A stretch of 64,000 bases of DNA from Kamptonema formosum PCC 6407 (GCF_000332155.1 NZ_KB235898.1:1047729-1111728); one strand, 5' to 3'. Numbered from the stretch's first letter, positions 17,763 to 28,121 are shown. Made by a program: numbers and translations. Notes: generated by a model from the sequence alone, not told the origin.

Positions 17763-17873
17763 TAGGACTTACGCAGGGAGCCCTAGAAACCGGGTTTTTT
17801 AGAGAATCTTTGGGTCACAACGAAGTATTGTCGTAAAAAAACCCGGTTTCTTTGGTTGGGTGCGTAATTCCTA
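17763..17873. mobile_element. MITE-like inverted repeat between permease and fusion-protein genes
   Basis: The ends are inverted copies (TAGGACTTACGCA at the left; TGCGTAATTCCTA at the right), and inside are further arms GAAACCGGGTTTTTT and AAAAAAACCCGGTTTC. A degenerate part of the same element (AACGAAGTATT…CCGGTTTTT) is at about 29280-29320. The left flank (17716-17760) is a tandem TAATGGC/TAATTGC repeat, and the right flank (17880-17938) is a CCCCATCTCC-type low-complexity run. Confidence 0.65.
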
Positions 17874-17939
17874 TTAATCTTTCTTCCCCATCCTCCCCAT
17901 CTTCCCCATCTCCCCCATCTCCCAATCTCCCTCTCCCTG

Positions 17940-19592
17940 CTAACGCAAGCGCGGCCCAGGCTGCAAACCAGGAATACCTGATGATGGACTGGGGGAGCGA
18001 CGAGCTCTGGAACTGGGCGGAGAGCTAATAAAAATTTTTTCATTTCCCTTTAATCCAGAGCGAATTTCTGTTTTATCATTAACTGTAATTCCAGTCACTA
18101 TCGGAGTGAATTTAGGTTTCATATTTTCGTCGGCAACAAAGACTCCTGTGCCATTTTCTTGGCGGACGATCGCAACTGTCGGTACGACCACAGCATCTTT
18201 TAGTTCCCCGACTTTAAACTCTACATTGGCATTCATTCCAGAGCGGAGTAACCCTTGGGGGTCATCAATAATTCCCACTTTGACTTCAAAACTGGTGACG
18301 TTTTGCTGGACAATTGACTGGGGTGAGATTTGATTGACTTGACCTGTAAATGTTTTGCCGGGATAGGCATCAGCTTGAATTGTCACCTCTTGCTTAAGCC
18401 GGATTTGGGAAATATTAGTTTCGGCTACATTTGCGACTACTTGATTTGTGGAAGCTAAGGACAAAATAGAAGAAGAAGTCGCTGAGGAAACAGCACTACC
18501 TGCGGTTGTGGGAGTCACAAAAGCACCGGGATCGGCATATTTACGGGTGACAATGCCGCTGAAAGCAGCGCGAATTACAGTATCGTTAATCAGCGCTTCG
18601 ATGGTTTGGACGCTACCTTTAGCAGAGGCAAGTTGAGCGCGAGCTTGGGCGATGTCTTCTGGGCGGGAACCTGCTTCTAGCAAGGCTAACGCTTCCTGTC
18701 TCTGCTGTACTACTGCCCGTGCTTGGGCGATGTCTTCTGGGCGGGAACCTGCTTCTAGCAAGGCTAACGCTTCTTGTCTTTGTTGTACTGCGGCCCGCGC
18801 TTGGGCAATTTCTTCGGGGCGGGCACCTGCTTGTAGCAGTGCTAAAGCTTCCTCTGCTTGCTTGACTTGAGTTTGGGCGCGATCGCGCGTAGTACGGGAA
18901 GTATTCAAGCTTTGGAGTGCGATCGCGCCTGCTGTATATAGTTCTTGATTTCTTTGTAAGTCATCTCCTGCTTGGCGTAGGGCATATTGAGCATCTGCGA
19001 GGCGGGATCTGGCTTGGGCTATGTCTTGCGATCGATTACCATTGATGACTTTTTGCAGGTTAGCTTGTTGTTCGGCTAGTTGCCCTCTAGCTGCGGCAAT
19101 GTCCTCTGGTCGATTACCATTGAGCAATTTTTGCAGGTTAGCTTGTTGTTCTGCTAGTTGCGCCCTAGCTACGGCGATGTCCTCCGATCGATTGCCATTG
19201 AGCAATTTTTGCAGGTTAGCTTCAGCGGAGGCGACTTGTCCTTGAGCTTGGGTAAGTTGGCCTCGGAGGTTGGAGTCATCCATGTATGCCAGCAATTGCC
19301 CTTGTTGAACGCGATCGCCCTCTTTGACCAGTAAACTTTTAAGCATCCCCGATGTTTTCGGGCTGACATTGACTGAACGTTCTGGTTGAATTGTGCCATT
19401 AGCGGAAACTGCGATCGGTAGGCTCAGCCTTTCTACGGTGACAGTCTTTTGCCCGCGCCGAGTTTCGCTGCTCGGTTTAGCGATCGCCATGCTATAAACG
19501 GCATAGCTTCCTACTGTCAGCAATGACAGGATAAGTAGCCCAAGCAGCCCTGAAACAATAGGTTGTTTATGAAAGCGTTTTGCTAAGTCCAT
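17940..19592 (-). CDS. HlyD/MacA-type periplasmic membrane-fusion protein
   Basis: The product has 550 residues. An N-terminal membrane anchor (~13-36) is followed by a barrel/lipoyl half (KTSGMLKSLLVKEGDRVQQGQLLAYMDD), an unusually long alpha-hairpin, the returning lipoyl half (VIRAAFSGIVTRKYADPGAFV), a beta-barrel (ADAYPGKTFTGQVNQISPQS) and a membrane-proximal domain (KFTPIVTGITVNDKTEIRSGL). The hairpin contains two sets of three 26-residue repeats: one based on LAEQQANLQKLLNGNR, one on VVQQRQEALALLEAGSRPED. Such proteins bridge an inner-membrane ABC permease to an outer-membrane channel. It is encoded upstream of the MacB-type permease on the same strand, so the two are likely partners. 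Cargo unknown. Confidence 0.9.
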   Translation of the reverse strand: MDLAKRFHKQPIVSGLLGLLILSLLTVGSYAVYSMAIAKPSSETRRGQKTVTVERLSLPIAVSANGTIQPERSVNVSPKTSGMLKSLLVKEGDRVQQGQLLAYMDDSNLRGQLTQAQGQVASAEANLQKLLNGNRSEDIAVARAQLAEQQANLQKLLNGNRPEDIAAARGQLAEQQANLQKVINGNRSQDIAQARSRLADAQYALRQAGDDLQRNQELYTAGAIALQSLNTSRTTRDRAQTQVKQAEEALALLQAGARPEEIAQARAAVQQRQEALALLEAGSRPEDIAQARAVVQQRQEALALLEAGSRPEDIAQARAQLASAKGSVQTIEALINDTVIRAAFSGIVTRKYADPGAFVTPTTAGSAVSSATSSSILSLASTNQVVANVAETNISQIRLKQEVTIQADAYPGKTFTGQVNQISPQSIVQQNVTSFEVKVGIIDDPQGLLRSGMNANVEFKVGELKDAVVVPTVAIVRQENGTGVFVADENMKPKFTPIVTGITVNDKTEIRSGLKGNEKIFISSPPSSRARRSPSPSSGIPGLQPGPRLR

Positions 19593-19671
19593 ATAAAATT
19601 AGACTGAGCTGGCACAAAAAACGTTCAATTCATTTCTTAATTTTTCTCAATAAGCTCTGGCGAATATTTCT

Positions 19672-19777
19672 GGCGAATAGAAATCGCGCCTACACAAACG
19701 AAGTCCGCCTGCGCGGACTGTAGAGATTGCAACCCGCGTAGGCGGGTTTTGTATGTGTAGTAGCGGTTTTAACCGCC
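19672..19777. repeat. Multi-hairpin dispersed repeat
   Basis: Four consecutive small palindromes: GGCGAATAGAAATCGC, AGTCCGCCTGCGCGGACT, AACCCGCGTAGGCGGGTT and GCGGTTTTAACCGC. Partial copies are at 16354-16401 and 58786-58814. The element lies between the divergent fusion-protein and SDR genes. Confidence 0.8.
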
Positions 19778-19850
19778 CCTTTGACAAATAGTGGTCAATT
19801 CTCTACCATTGCCTTGTTAGGAAGGTGAAGCATTAACCGACAAAAATTTT

Positions 19851-20597
19851 ATGACAACAGGGAAATTAACCGACAAGGTGGCGTTAGTGACTGGTTCAGC
19901 TAGAGGAATTGGTCGGGCGATCGCACTCAAACTAGCTCAAGAAGGTGCATCACTTGTCATTAATTATGCTGGGAGTACGGGTCAAGCTCAAGAAGTTGTA
20001 GAGGCGATTGAAGCAGAAGGCGGGAGTGCGATCGCCCTTCAGGGAGACGTGAGTTCTGTTGCCGATATTCAACGGCTATTCGATCGCACAATTGAACATT
20101 TTGGTAAAATTGACATTCTGGTTAATAATGCCGGAATCCTGACTAATAAAAAAATTGCTGACTTTACGGAAGCTGAATTTGACAAGATTTTTGCAGTTAA
20201 CGTTAAAGGGACTTTTTTCGCTTGCCAACAAGCGGCTCAACGCCTAGCAGATGGGGGACGCATCATTAATTTTTCCTCTTCAACTACTTTGATGATGCTG
20301 CCAACTTATGGAGCTTATGTTGCGACTAAGGGAGCAGTTGAACAATTGACGCGGGTACTGGCAAAAGAAGTAGGTCAACGGGGAATTACTGTTAATGTTA
20401 TTTCTCCCGGGCCAATAGATACTACCCTATTTCGAGAAGGAAAAACCGAAGCCCAAATTCAATATTTTGTGCAAGCGTCAGCACTGGGACGATTGGGAGA
20501 AGTGCAAGATATTGCCGATATTGTAGCATTTCTAGCAAGCGATGATTCCCGCTGGATTACCGGACAAAATATTCGGGCTAATGGCGGTATCATCTAA
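19851..20597 (+). CDS. SDR family oxidoreductase (FabG-like)
   Basis: The product has 248 residues, the normal length of classical short-chain dehydrogenases. Visible motifs: cofactor loop TGSARGIG (14-21), NNAG (92-95), catalytic Ser about 143, and Tyr156-x3-Lys160 (YVATK). The sequence ends WITGQNIRANGGII, typical of FabG-like enzymes that reduce a keto group with NAD(P)H. Which substrate it uses cannot be told from sequence; FabG itself, a sugar or a secondary-metabolite reductase all fit. The gene is monocistronic, with a 67-bp gap to the next gene, and starts at an ATG after the multi-hairpin repeat. Confidence 0.9.
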   Translation: MTTGKLTDKVALVTGSARGIGRAIALKLAQEGASLVINYAGSTGQAQEVVEAIEAEGGSAIALQGDVSSVADIQRLFDRTIEHFGKIDILVNNAGILTNKKIADFTEAEFDKIFAVNVKGTFFACQQAAQRLADGGRIINFSSSTTLMMLPTYGAYVATKGAVEQLTRVLAKEVGQRGITVNVISPGPIDTTLFREGKTEAQIQYFVQASALGRLGEVQDIADIVAFLASDDSRWITGQNIRANGGII

Positions 20598-20664
20598 ACC
20601 TGATTTCAGGATAGTTAAACACTGTTTCCCTGCCAATCGGCACACAAAATAAATTATACGACTT

Positions 20665-21312
20665 ATGCAGGAACAAAATCAACATCAAGAGGAATTGAAT
20701 ACCCAACGCATTGAAGCTTCCAGCGACGGTGTTTTTGCCATTGCCATTACCTTACTGATCTTAGAAATCCGCCTCCCACACACGGATGCTACACATCAGA
20801 GTGTGGCTACCGCATTAGTTTCTCTTTGGCCATCTTATTTTGCCTACATTTTTAGCTTTGTAATGATTGGGATCTATTGGGTTAATCATCATTACATTTT
20901 TAGAATTTACCAGAAGACAGATCATGTGTTTAATCTGCTTAATATATTCTTCCTAATGTGCATCTCGTTTTTACCTTTTCCAACGGCGGTACTAGGCGAA
21001 CATTTACTAGATGTGAAGGAGCAAAAAACGGTAATAATATTTTATGTATTTGGGTTATTATTACCAGCCGCATCTTGGTTTTTAGTATGGCTCTACGCTT
21101 CCTCTCACTATCGGCTGATTGATGGTCGTCTTAGCCCGCATTTTGTTAATTATCTTACCAAGCAATATGGATTCTCGGTAATTTTTTACTTGTTTGCACT
21201 CGTTGTCTCAGTGTTTCAGCCAGTAGTTGGTATTGCGATCGCAGTTGGGTTAACATTTTTGTATTTACTGCCGTCAAAACAACCAGTATATCGAGAGCCA
21301 CCTACTCTTTAA
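20665..21312 (+). CDS. TMEM175/DUF1211 family potassium channel-like protein
   Basis: The product has 215 residues with about six membrane helices. The hallmark of bacterial TMEM175 (DUF1211) is present near the N-terminus: RIEASSDGVFAIAITLLILE (residues ~15-34), here with Ser in place of the usual Phe before SDGV. These proteins form potassium-permeable channels in the membrane; the bacterial physiological role is poorly known. It follows the SDR gene in the same direction 67 bp later, but nothing in the sequence ties the two functions together. Confidence 0.8.
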   Translation: MQEQNQHQEELNTQRIEASSDGVFAIAITLLILEIRLPHTDATHQSVATALVSLWPSYFAYIFSFVMIGIYWVNHHYIFRIYQKTDHVFNLLNIFFLMCISFLPFPTAVLGEHLLDVKEQKTVIIFYVFGLLLPAASWFLVWLYASSHYRLIDGRLSPHFVNYLTKQYGFSVIFYLFALVVSVFQPVVGIAIAVGLTFLYLLPSKQPVYREPPTL

Positions 21313-21469
21313 TCAGTCTTTGCGCCTGCGGTATTTTGGATAACATTTTTATCGTTATGCTTAGACGATTCAGAAGGTTAGTTATACCATTGCATCGTTG
21401 ACATATCCTGCTAAATTCCTCTAATTATGTGCATTGCCACAACTGCAAAAAAAGAGCGCACTATGTATT

Positions 21470-23494
21470 TTAATACTCTACAGACTTGCTAGCACCATAA
21501 TGCTTTAAAAGGGCTATTACTTCATCAAATTGTTGACCTTTTTTATGCCCTTCTAATTTTCCCAACTCTGCGTACTCAAGAGGATTTAAATAATCTGTAA
21601 CTCTCACATGAATATCTGCATTTGCTTCTAGCAAGACCCGAACAATTTCTAAATTCCCGTCATAAGCGGCATAAAGGAGTGGATTGAAATATCCTTCACT
21701 TGCCCTTTGATTCACATTTGCTCCGGCTGCAATTAACAATCTAGCAATCTCAAGATGTCCTTGAGATGCAGCTTGACATAAAGCTGTAGTTTCGCATACA
21801 CTAAAATTGACATTAACATTTTCTTGAAGCAAAGATTTGACCTTTTTAATGTCACCCTTTGTCACACATTTAATCAATTCAACTTCTTTAAGCCCTTCTT
21901 GAGATGCACCCGCTTGCTTAAAGATATTAGCAGGTTTAGATAGTTCTCTAAACTCTGCTATCATCAATGCTGTATTACCATCGCAATCGCGTATATTCAA
22001 GTCTGCACCAGCTTCGATCAAGGCTTCGATCGCACCAATATCCGAATATCCCAAGGCGTGCATTAAAGCTGTCTGCCCTTGACTATCCTGCTGATTCACA
22101 TTCGCTCCTCGTTGAATAAGCAGACGCACCATCTCAGGTCGATTGGTAGCAAAAAACGTACTAACTGCCTCCATTAACGGAGAGTTGTCAGCCAGTCCCT
22201 CATCGGTTTCATCAGGCAAATTGGGATTTGCCCCAGCATCTAACAAAGCCTGAATGATGGGAATTTGACCCATTTGAATTGCTAACGACATCGCGGTGCG
22301 ATTGCAAGAGCCGATACTATTAACATCTGCACCACTGGCAATTAAATTTTGAACCTTTTTAAGATTGCCATCCATAGTTGCATCAATTAGCTTTTCAACG
22401 GCTTTATTTTGCTCTCTAGTTTGTCTTCTGATCGTTTTTGCCATTTTTTGTTCGGCATCGCGATCGCCTATGGCACGAATCCGATCGGAAACCAGAGGAT
22501 AGAGAAACTCGTATATATCACGGTAAACGCCCTTAGCTGCCAACATCAAAGGTGTTTCTCCCTGGCTCCAGGCATTTACATCAGCCCCTCTTTCAACTAA
22601 CAGTTGAACAACTTGTAAATGCCCTGCAAAAGACGCAGCCATTAGTGCAGTCCAATTGTCTTCTTCATATCCTTCAATCTCAGCACCCGCATCAAGTAAT
22701 AGGCGAACAATCTCCAGATGTCCCTCTTCAGCCGCAGTATGCAATGGCAATTTGTCAAACCCACGATTAACATTTGCCCCTACTGCAATCAACTCTTGCA
22801 CAATCTCTACATGACCTTTGTGGGCAGCAATCACAAGCACGGGAGTTTGATACCAGGCGGATGGATTTGGATTTGCGCTAGCCTGAAGTAGGATTCTAAC
22901 CGTATCAATATCACCCTTTAGAACTGCTGCTTCAAGTGGTGTACTTGCTAACTCATCATCTTGACAATCTTCTCGATCGCTATCATCTTCATCGTAATCG
23001 TTGTCTTTGTCTTCAGACACCGCTTCTTGTGAAATTTTTATCTGACCATCTATTCCATTCTCTGAAGATCGATCCGATTTATCTGATATATTATCCACAA
23101 TAGAAATAAAACCATCGTAAAAATTTTTTACTTCTTCAGGAGCCTCCGTTAAAGCTTGGGTAATTAAAGTGCCAAGATTCTGTCCACCAGGTAGTTGTGG
23201 GACTGAGATGCTTGGGTTTAAGACTAATGGCTCTGGTTCTGGGTTAATTTTTGCTCCTGCGGAGATTAGTAGCTCTATGATTTTTGAGTTGCCAATACTG
23301 GCAGCTAAAGTTAAAGCAGTCTGTCCTTTAACGTCCTTTTGATCGAGATCGAGACCTGATACAAGGAGTTGTTTAATTTGTTCAAGATCAGATATTTTAA
23401 TGGCGGAAAATAATGCTTGTATTCCCTTGCTTGCTTCTCTCACGCTATTCTCCAGTTTAAATTGAAGTATCGGATTAGACTTGTACTCAACCAA
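21470..23494 (-). CDS. Ankyrin-repeat protein
   Basis: The product has 674 residues built largely of 33-residue ankyrin repeats: an N-terminal group (~28-85), a central array (~185-335; typical GHLEIVRLLLDAGAEIEG), a further group (~365-540; ANVNQQDSQGQTALMHAL) and a C-terminal group (~555-660). An acidic, repeat-free stretch with EDKDNDYDEDDSDRED lies at ~155-180. There is no signal peptide or membrane segment, so it is probably cytoplasmic. Ankyrin arrays mediate protein binding; the partner is unknown. The only available start is TTG at 23494, so the N-terminus is uncertain. Confidence 0.85.
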   Translation of the reverse strand: MVEYKSNPILQFKLENSVREASKGIQALFSAIKISDLEQIKQLLVSGLDLDQKDVKGQTALTLAASIGNSKIIELLISAGAKINPEPEPLVLNPSISVPQLPGGQNLGTLITQALTEAPEEVKNFYDGFISIVDNISDKSDRSSENGIDGQIKISQEAVSEDKDNDYDEDDSDREDCQDDELASTPLEAAVLKGDIDTVRILLQASANPNPSAWYQTPVLVIAAHKGHVEIVQELIAVGANVNRGFDKLPLHTAAEEGHLEIVRLLLDAGAEIEGYEEDNWTALMAASFAGHLQVVQLLVERGADVNAWSQGETPLMLAAKGVYRDIYEFLYPLVSDRIRAIGDRDAEQKMAKTIRRQTREQNKAVEKLIDATMDGNLKKVQNLIASGADVNSIGSCNRTAMSLAIQMGQIPIIQALLDAGANPNLPDETDEGLADNSPLMEAVSTFFATNRPEMVRLLIQRGANVNQQDSQGQTALMHALGYSDIGAIEALIEAGADLNIRDCDGNTALMIAEFRELSKPANIFKQAGASQEGLKEVELIKCVTKGDIKKVKSLLQENVNVNFSVCETTALCQAASQGHLEIARLLIAAGANVNQRASEGYFNPLLYAAYDGNLEIVRVLLEANADIHVRVTDYLNPLEYAELGKLEGHKKGQQFDEVIALLKHYGASKSVEY

Positions 23495-23548
23495 TATATC
23501 TAAATAACTATGCAGGCTACAAACTGAGTTTAATCAAGTATATTCTCA

Positions 23549-23821
23549 TTACTTTCTGTTAGAATAAACACCCCGCCCATAAATTGCAAATCCACCGTAT
23601 ACAAATGCTGGCAAGATCAATACAATCCACCATTTGCCTAATAGCGGCCATTTATTAGCATCTGTTTCTGGATCGAGAGTGTAGGCAATCCAGACCCCAA
23701 GTGCAGTTCCGATAACTCCAATGACATGAATGTAAAAAGGGCATTTGAAGCCAGCTTTCCACCATGTCACTAGACCAGATACCAATATTATGAGTACAAG
23801 GCCGACTCTAATTACTTCCAT
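23549..23821 (-). CDS. Small membrane protein of unknown function
   Basis: A 90-residue product from the ATG at 23821. A longer frame reaches 23953, but its extension is low-complexity and unconvincing. An AGGAGG lies ~30 bases before the ATG, farther than usual, so the start is not certain. Three hydrophobic segments are visible: VIRVGLVLIILVSGLVTWW, FYIHVIGVIGTALGVWIAYTL and WWIVLILPAFVYGGFAIYG. I do not recognise a family. It sits just upstream of the ankyrin gene on the same strand (54 bp gap) and could be cotranscribed. Confidence 0.6.
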   Translation of the reverse strand: MEVIRVGLVLIILVSGLVTWWKAGFKCPFYIHVIGVIGTALGVWIAYTLDPETDANKWPLLGKWWIVLILPAFVYGGFAIYGRGVYSNRK

Positions 23822-24060
23822 ATCGCACGATCTCTGTAGATAATAATTATCCTCCTTGATTATATCCAGGCCATTACGGGGGTGACTCCTTCTAACTTCT
23901 ACCGTCTGCCTTCGGCCTTGTGCGATCGCACCCCTACACAAAGCTATTGACACCCATCAGCATACCCCTGAGCTTGACCCCTGAAATTAATCTGCTCAAT
24001 ATCCCCAAAAGCGCTAAGATAAAAGCAAAACCAGCTTTGTAACATCTTGAGCATCCGGCT

Positions 24061-27000
24061 GTGACAGAACTAAAATCCTATAAAGATACCGTAAACCTGC
24101 CCAAGACTAAGTTTGATATGCGTGCCAACGCTGTCAAACGGGAACCTGAACTGCAACAATTTTGGGCAGATCAACATATATACGATCGCCTGTCACAGAA
24201 CAATCCGGGTGAGTTGTTCATTCTCCACGACGGGCCACCCTACGCTAACGGGCAACTCCACATCGGCCACGCCCTGAATAAGATTCTTAAGGATACGATT
24301 AACCGCTACCAAATGCTGCAAGGTAGGAAAGTCCGTTATGTCCCTGGATGGGATTGTCACGGTCTACCAATTGAGCTGAAAGTCTTACAGGATATGAAGC
24401 CTGCCCTTCGGCAAAAGCTGACTACGATCGAACTTCGTCGCCAAGCGCGGGATTTTGCGATCGCTACGATGGAACAGCAACGGGAAGGGTTTAAGCGTTA
24501 TGGCATTTGGGGAAACTGGGAACACCCTTATTTGACGTTAAAACCAGAATACGAAGCAGCACAAATCGGCGTTTTTGCCCAAATGGTGCTTAAAGGTTAC
24601 ATCTATCGCGGGATGAAACCGGTACACTGGAGTCCTAGTTCTAAGACGGCTTTGGCTGAGGCAGAATTGGAGTATCCCGAAGGTCACACTTCTCGCAGTA
24701 TTTATGTTGCTTTAGCGATCGCGAAGTTGGCAAAGTCGGCAAAGGCGCTGACTCCTTATCTGCCGAATCTCCACTTAGCAGTCTGGACAACTACGCCTTG
24801 GACAATTCCCGCCAACCTAGCTGTAGCAGTCAATCCCGACTTGACTTATGCAGTAGTAAAATTCTCAGGGGAAGGATTGAGCACCAATGGCGCTCAAAAT
24901 TCGCCAGAGAGTGAAGAATTGAGTGCAATTGAACTCAAAAAAACGCCAGAGAATAAAGAGTTAAGTACCAAGGTAGAAAAAACTCTGATCGTGGCCGCTG
25001 ACTTGGTAGAAAAATTGTCAGCTACCTTAAATACCAAACTAGAGGTACTGGCTACCATCCAAGGCAAAGATTTAGAAAAATCTACCTACAAACATCCCCT
25101 ATTTGACCGCATAAGTCCCGTTGTAATCGGCGGCGACTACATCACGGCGGATTCTGGTACGGGTTTGGTACATACCGCGCCGGGACACGGCCAAGAAGAT
25201 TATCAAGTAGGTCAACGCTACGGTTTACCTTTACTCTCACCAGTTGACGATAATGGTAATTTCACCGCAGAAGCGGGACAATTTGAGGGTTTGAACGTCC
25301 TTGGCGATGGCAATGGCGCGGTAATTGATGCTCTGGCCGGGGCCGGTGCTTTAATTAAAGAAGAAGTTTACGCTCACTCTTACCCCTACGACTGGCGGAC
25401 GAAAAAGCCGACAATATTTAGGGCGACGGAACAGTGGTTCGCGTCGGTGGAAGGATTTAGAGAAGCAGCGCTAAAAGCGATCGCGGATGTGAAGTGGATA
25501 CCCGCCCAAGGCGAAAATAGAATTACCGCAATGGTAAGCGATCGCAGTGATTGGTGCATCTCCCGTCAACGCAGTTGGGGCGTACCTATCCCTGCATTCT
25601 ACGACGAAGAAACCGGGGAACCCTTGCTGAATGAAGAAACGATCGCTCACGTACAGGCGATCTTTGCACAAAAAGGTTCCGATGCTTGGTGGGAATTGCC
25701 AATAGAAGAATTATTGCCAGAATCCTATCGGAATAACGGCAAAACCTATCGCAAAGGTACAGACACAATGGATGTCTGGTTTGACTCCGGTTCCTCTTGG
25801 GCCGCCGTTGCCAAAGGCCGAGAAGAATTGCACTATCCTGCTGAAATGTATTTAGAAGGATCGGATCAACATCGCGGCTGGTTTCAATCCAGTTTACTTA
25901 CTAGCGTTGCTAATAATGGCATTGCTCCTTATAAAACTGTTTTAACACACGGTTTTGTATTGGACGAACAAGGCCGCAAAATGAGCAAATCTCTGGGTAA
26001 TGTCGTCGATCCTGCCGTTGTTATCAATGAATATGGTGCTGATGTCTTGCGGTTGTGGGTATCTTCCGTAGACTATTCCGCAGACGTGCCCTTGGGTAAA
26101 AACATCCTCAAACAGCAAGCGGATGTTTACCGGAAAATTCGCAATACAGCGCGGTTTTTATTGGGAAATTTGCACGATTTCGACCCCGCAAAAAATGCAG
26201 TTAGTTATGAAGAACTGCCCGAATTAGACCGTTATATGCTGCACCGAATGACGGAAGTATTTACAGAAGTAAAAGATGCTTTTGACAGCTTCCAGTTTTT
26301 CCGATTTTTCCAAACAGTGCAGAATTTCTGCGTCGTTGACTTATCGAATTTCTATCTGGATATTGCCAAAGATCGGCTTTATATCAGTGCAGAAGATTCC
26401 TTACGCCGCCGCAGTTGCCAGACAGTACTCGCGATCGCGGTGGAGAGTTTAGCAAGGGCGATCGCGCCTGTTTTATGCCACTTAGCAGAAGATATTTGGC
26501 AATACATCCCCTATCCCACAGCTTACAAATCAGTATTTGAGGCGGGTTGGGTGCAAATAGATCACCGCTGGCATAACCCAGAATTAGGTAAATCCTGGGA
26601 ATATTTGCGGCAAGTTCGCGGCGAAGTCAATAAGGTTCTAGAATTAGCCCGCAGTGAAAAGGCGATCGGTGCTCCTTTGGAAGCTAAGGTTTTGCTTTAC
26701 GTCCCCGATGCGGAAAAACGGGAAAAACTGCAAGCTTTAAATCCGAGCACGGAAGGGTTAGCAGCAAAATATATGCACCCGCATATTGAGGATGAAAAAT
26801 CAATAGAACTGGAGAAAGAAGTATCAGTAGAACACGGTGAAATAGCAGCAGATAATGCTGCCGATATTGCTAATAGTGAATCCCAACAATCCTTCATCGA
26901 ACCGAGGGAAATTGTCGAAAAGGTAACAGAATTTATCAGCGATTTACCGAGGTTTTCGGGTCAATTTTTAGCAGAAAATCAGCAAGCTGCCGTTACAGTT

Positions 27001-27612
27001 ATCCTCCTATTTGCAGTGTTTGCAGTTGCAAAAGCAATCGGGGCGGTACTGGATACGATTAATCAAATTCCACTGCTGGGAGAGACATTTGAACTCATTG
27101 GTTTTGGATATGCAATCTGGTTTGTTTGGCAACATTTGCTATTTGCAGCTAATCGGCAAGAATTGTCAGAAAAGGTTGAAACTCTGAAAGTAGAGGTATT
27201 GGGGAAACAAGCAGGAGAAACTGTTGTTGAGGCGAAAGCGATCGCATCTCAACCAGAGGAGATTAAGGTAGAAGTACCAGCAATCAGCAATACTGCGGAA
27301 ATTGTATCTCAACTCTCTGCTGTTAAAAAGCCTGCCTCGGCAATCAAAAAACTGCACAATTCTGCGACTGGTAACGGTGTAGACGAGTTGCGCTATCTGT
27401 TAATTGCTTCTCAGGTGGAACTTTTAGAAAGTTCTGAAGGTTTAGAGGGAATACCCTACAGCTTTAATTCAGAAGACTTGGGGGTGGGTGTAGTCAAAGC
27501 AGACGGGCAAAAGTGCGATCGCTGTTGGAATTATTCTACTCATGTTGGGGAGTCAGAGGAACATCCTTTACTTTGTGAAAGGTGCGTACCAGCATTAGCA
27601 GGGCAATTTTAA
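24061..27612 (+). CDS. ileS: Isoleucyl-tRNA synthetase with inserted CAAD membrane domain
   Basis: The product has 1183 residues, versus ~960 for ordinary IleRS. It charges tRNA-Ile with isoleucine. HIGH is at 67-70 and KMSKS at 640-644; the editing (CP1) domain carries a ~30-residue low-complexity insert near 278-305. The C-terminal zinc site is intact (CDRCWNYS … CERC, ~1149-1175). Between the anticodon-binding region and this zinc site, about residues 912-1100, lies an extra domain with two hydrophobic helices ([19 protein letters not shown] at ~976 and [17 protein letters not shown] at ~1013). It is flanked by acidic linkers and has all the features of CAAD, the appended domain known from several cyanobacterial synthetases and thylakoid proteins. 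This should tether the enzyme to membranes. The start GTG 24061 matches the family N-terminus. Confidence 0.95.
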   Translation: MTELKSYKDTVNLPKTKFDMRANAVKREPELQQFWADQHIYDRLSQNNPGELFILHDGPPYANGQLHIGHALNKILKDTINRYQMLQGRKVRYVPGWDCHGLPIELKVLQDMKPALRQKLTTIELRRQARDFAIATMEQQREGFKRYGIWGNWEHPYLTLKPEYEAAQIGVFAQMVLKGYIYRGMKPVHWSPSSKTALAEAELEYPEGHTSRSIYVALAIAKLAKSAKALTPYLPNLHLAVWTTTPWTIPANLAVAVNPDLTYAVVKFSGEGLSTNGAQNSPESEELSAIELKKTPENKELSTKVEKTLIVAADLVEKLSATLNTKLEVLATIQGKDLEKSTYKHPLFDRISPVVIGGDYITADSGTGLVHTAPGHGQEDYQVGQRYGLPLLSPVDDNGNFTAEAGQFEGLNVLGDGNGAVIDALAGAGALIKEEVYAHSYPYDWRTKKPTIFRATEQWFASVEGFREAALKAIADVKWIPAQGENRITAMVSDRSDWCISRQRSWGVPIPAFYDEETGEPLLNEETIAHVQAIFAQKGSDAWWELPIEELLPESYRNNGKTYRKGTDTMDVWFDSGSSWAAVAKGREELHYPAEMYLEGSDQHRGWFQSSLLTSVANNGIAPYKTVLTHGFVLDEQGRKMSKSLGNVVDPAVVINEYGADVLRLWVSSVDYSADVPLGKNILKQQADVYRKIRNTARFLLGNLHDFDPAKNAVSYEELPELDRYMLHRMTEVFTEVKDAFDSFQFFRFFQTVQNFCVVDLSNFYLDIAKDRLYISAEDSLRRRSCQTVLAIAVESLARAIAPVLCHLAEDIWQYIPYPTAYKSVFEAGWVQIDHRWHNPELGKSWEYLRQVRGEVNKVLELARSEKAIGAPLEAKVLLYVPDAEKREKLQALNPSTEGLAAKYMHPHIEDEKSIELEKEVSVEHGEIAADNAADIANSESQQSFIEPREIVEKVTEFISDLPRFSGQFLAENQQAAVTVILLFAVFAVAKAIGAVLDTINQIPLLGETFELIGFGYAIWFVWQHLLFAANRQELSEKVETLKVEVLGKQAGETVVEAKAIASQPEEIKVEVPAISNTAEIVSQLSAVKKPASAIKKLHNSATGNGVDELRYLLIASQVELLESSEGLEGIPYSFNSEDLGVGVVKADGQKCDRCWNYSTHVGESEEHPLLCERCVPALAGQF

Positions 27613-27620
27613 GTTAATTA

Positions 27621-27685
27621 GGCATCTCCAAAAATTAGGTTTTTTCAGACAGACTAAGAGTTTGAGATTCTTTTTTGGAGATGTC
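27621..27685. terminator. Inverted repeat after ileS
   Basis: GGCATCTCCAAAAA (27621-27634) pairs with TTTTTTGGAGATGTC (27671-27685) across a 36-base loop. It lies 8 bp past the IleRS stop and before the convergent gene, so a transcription-ending role is plausible, though the loop is long for a classic intrinsic terminator. It could equally be a small repeat element. Confidence 0.4.
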
Positions 27686-27743
27686 TATTGATTGCCTAGT
27701 TTTTTAACCAGTAGCATATTCGGTTTCTTCTGTCGCAATATGC

Positions 27744-28113
27744 TTACTCTTCATTCCAAGCACTAAGAAACTCTATTTGATTTTGCATTTCTTCGGCTGA
27801 CTTGGCAGAAATTAGACTCAAAAGGCGACGCATTTGTTCTCCCACAGAATAATTTTGCTGTCCTAAAATAATTCCTGCATGAGAGTTACCTCTTTCTAGC
27901 CAATTGGTATGGATTCTATAAAAATCCCTAGTGTTGAAACTATAAATTACCCTTTGATTCGCAAAAGCCCAAATCAGTTGCTCTTCATCACTGCGAGATA
28001 ACATCCCTGTTTCCGCCACTGTAATGATAGATATCTACACCACGACTTTCTAAAGCTTGTAATAGTTTTTTGCTGCGGGAATCTTCATCTAAGTAAAGAC
28101 GAATTTGGCTCAT
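27744..28113 (-). pseudogene. DUF5615 PIN-like toxin gene with 4-bp frameshift
   Basis: From the ATG at 28113 the frame reads MSQIRLYLDEDS, the standard N-terminus of DUF5615 (PIN-like, Mut7-C-type) proteins with their first acidic residues. It then breaks after the codons for GVDI. The rest continues in another frame as VAETGMLSRSDEEQLIWAFA and VIYSFNTRDFYRIHT, to the stop at 27744. At the junction the plus strand has GATAGATA (28026-28033). Removing one GATA restores one frame (GVDIITVAETGML). The gene starts 8 bp after a DUF433 gene, the usual antitoxin-like partner. The pair was probably a toxin-antitoxin module and the toxin is now inactive unless frameshifting occurs. Confidence 0.8.
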
Positions 28114-28121
28114 GCTATTGC

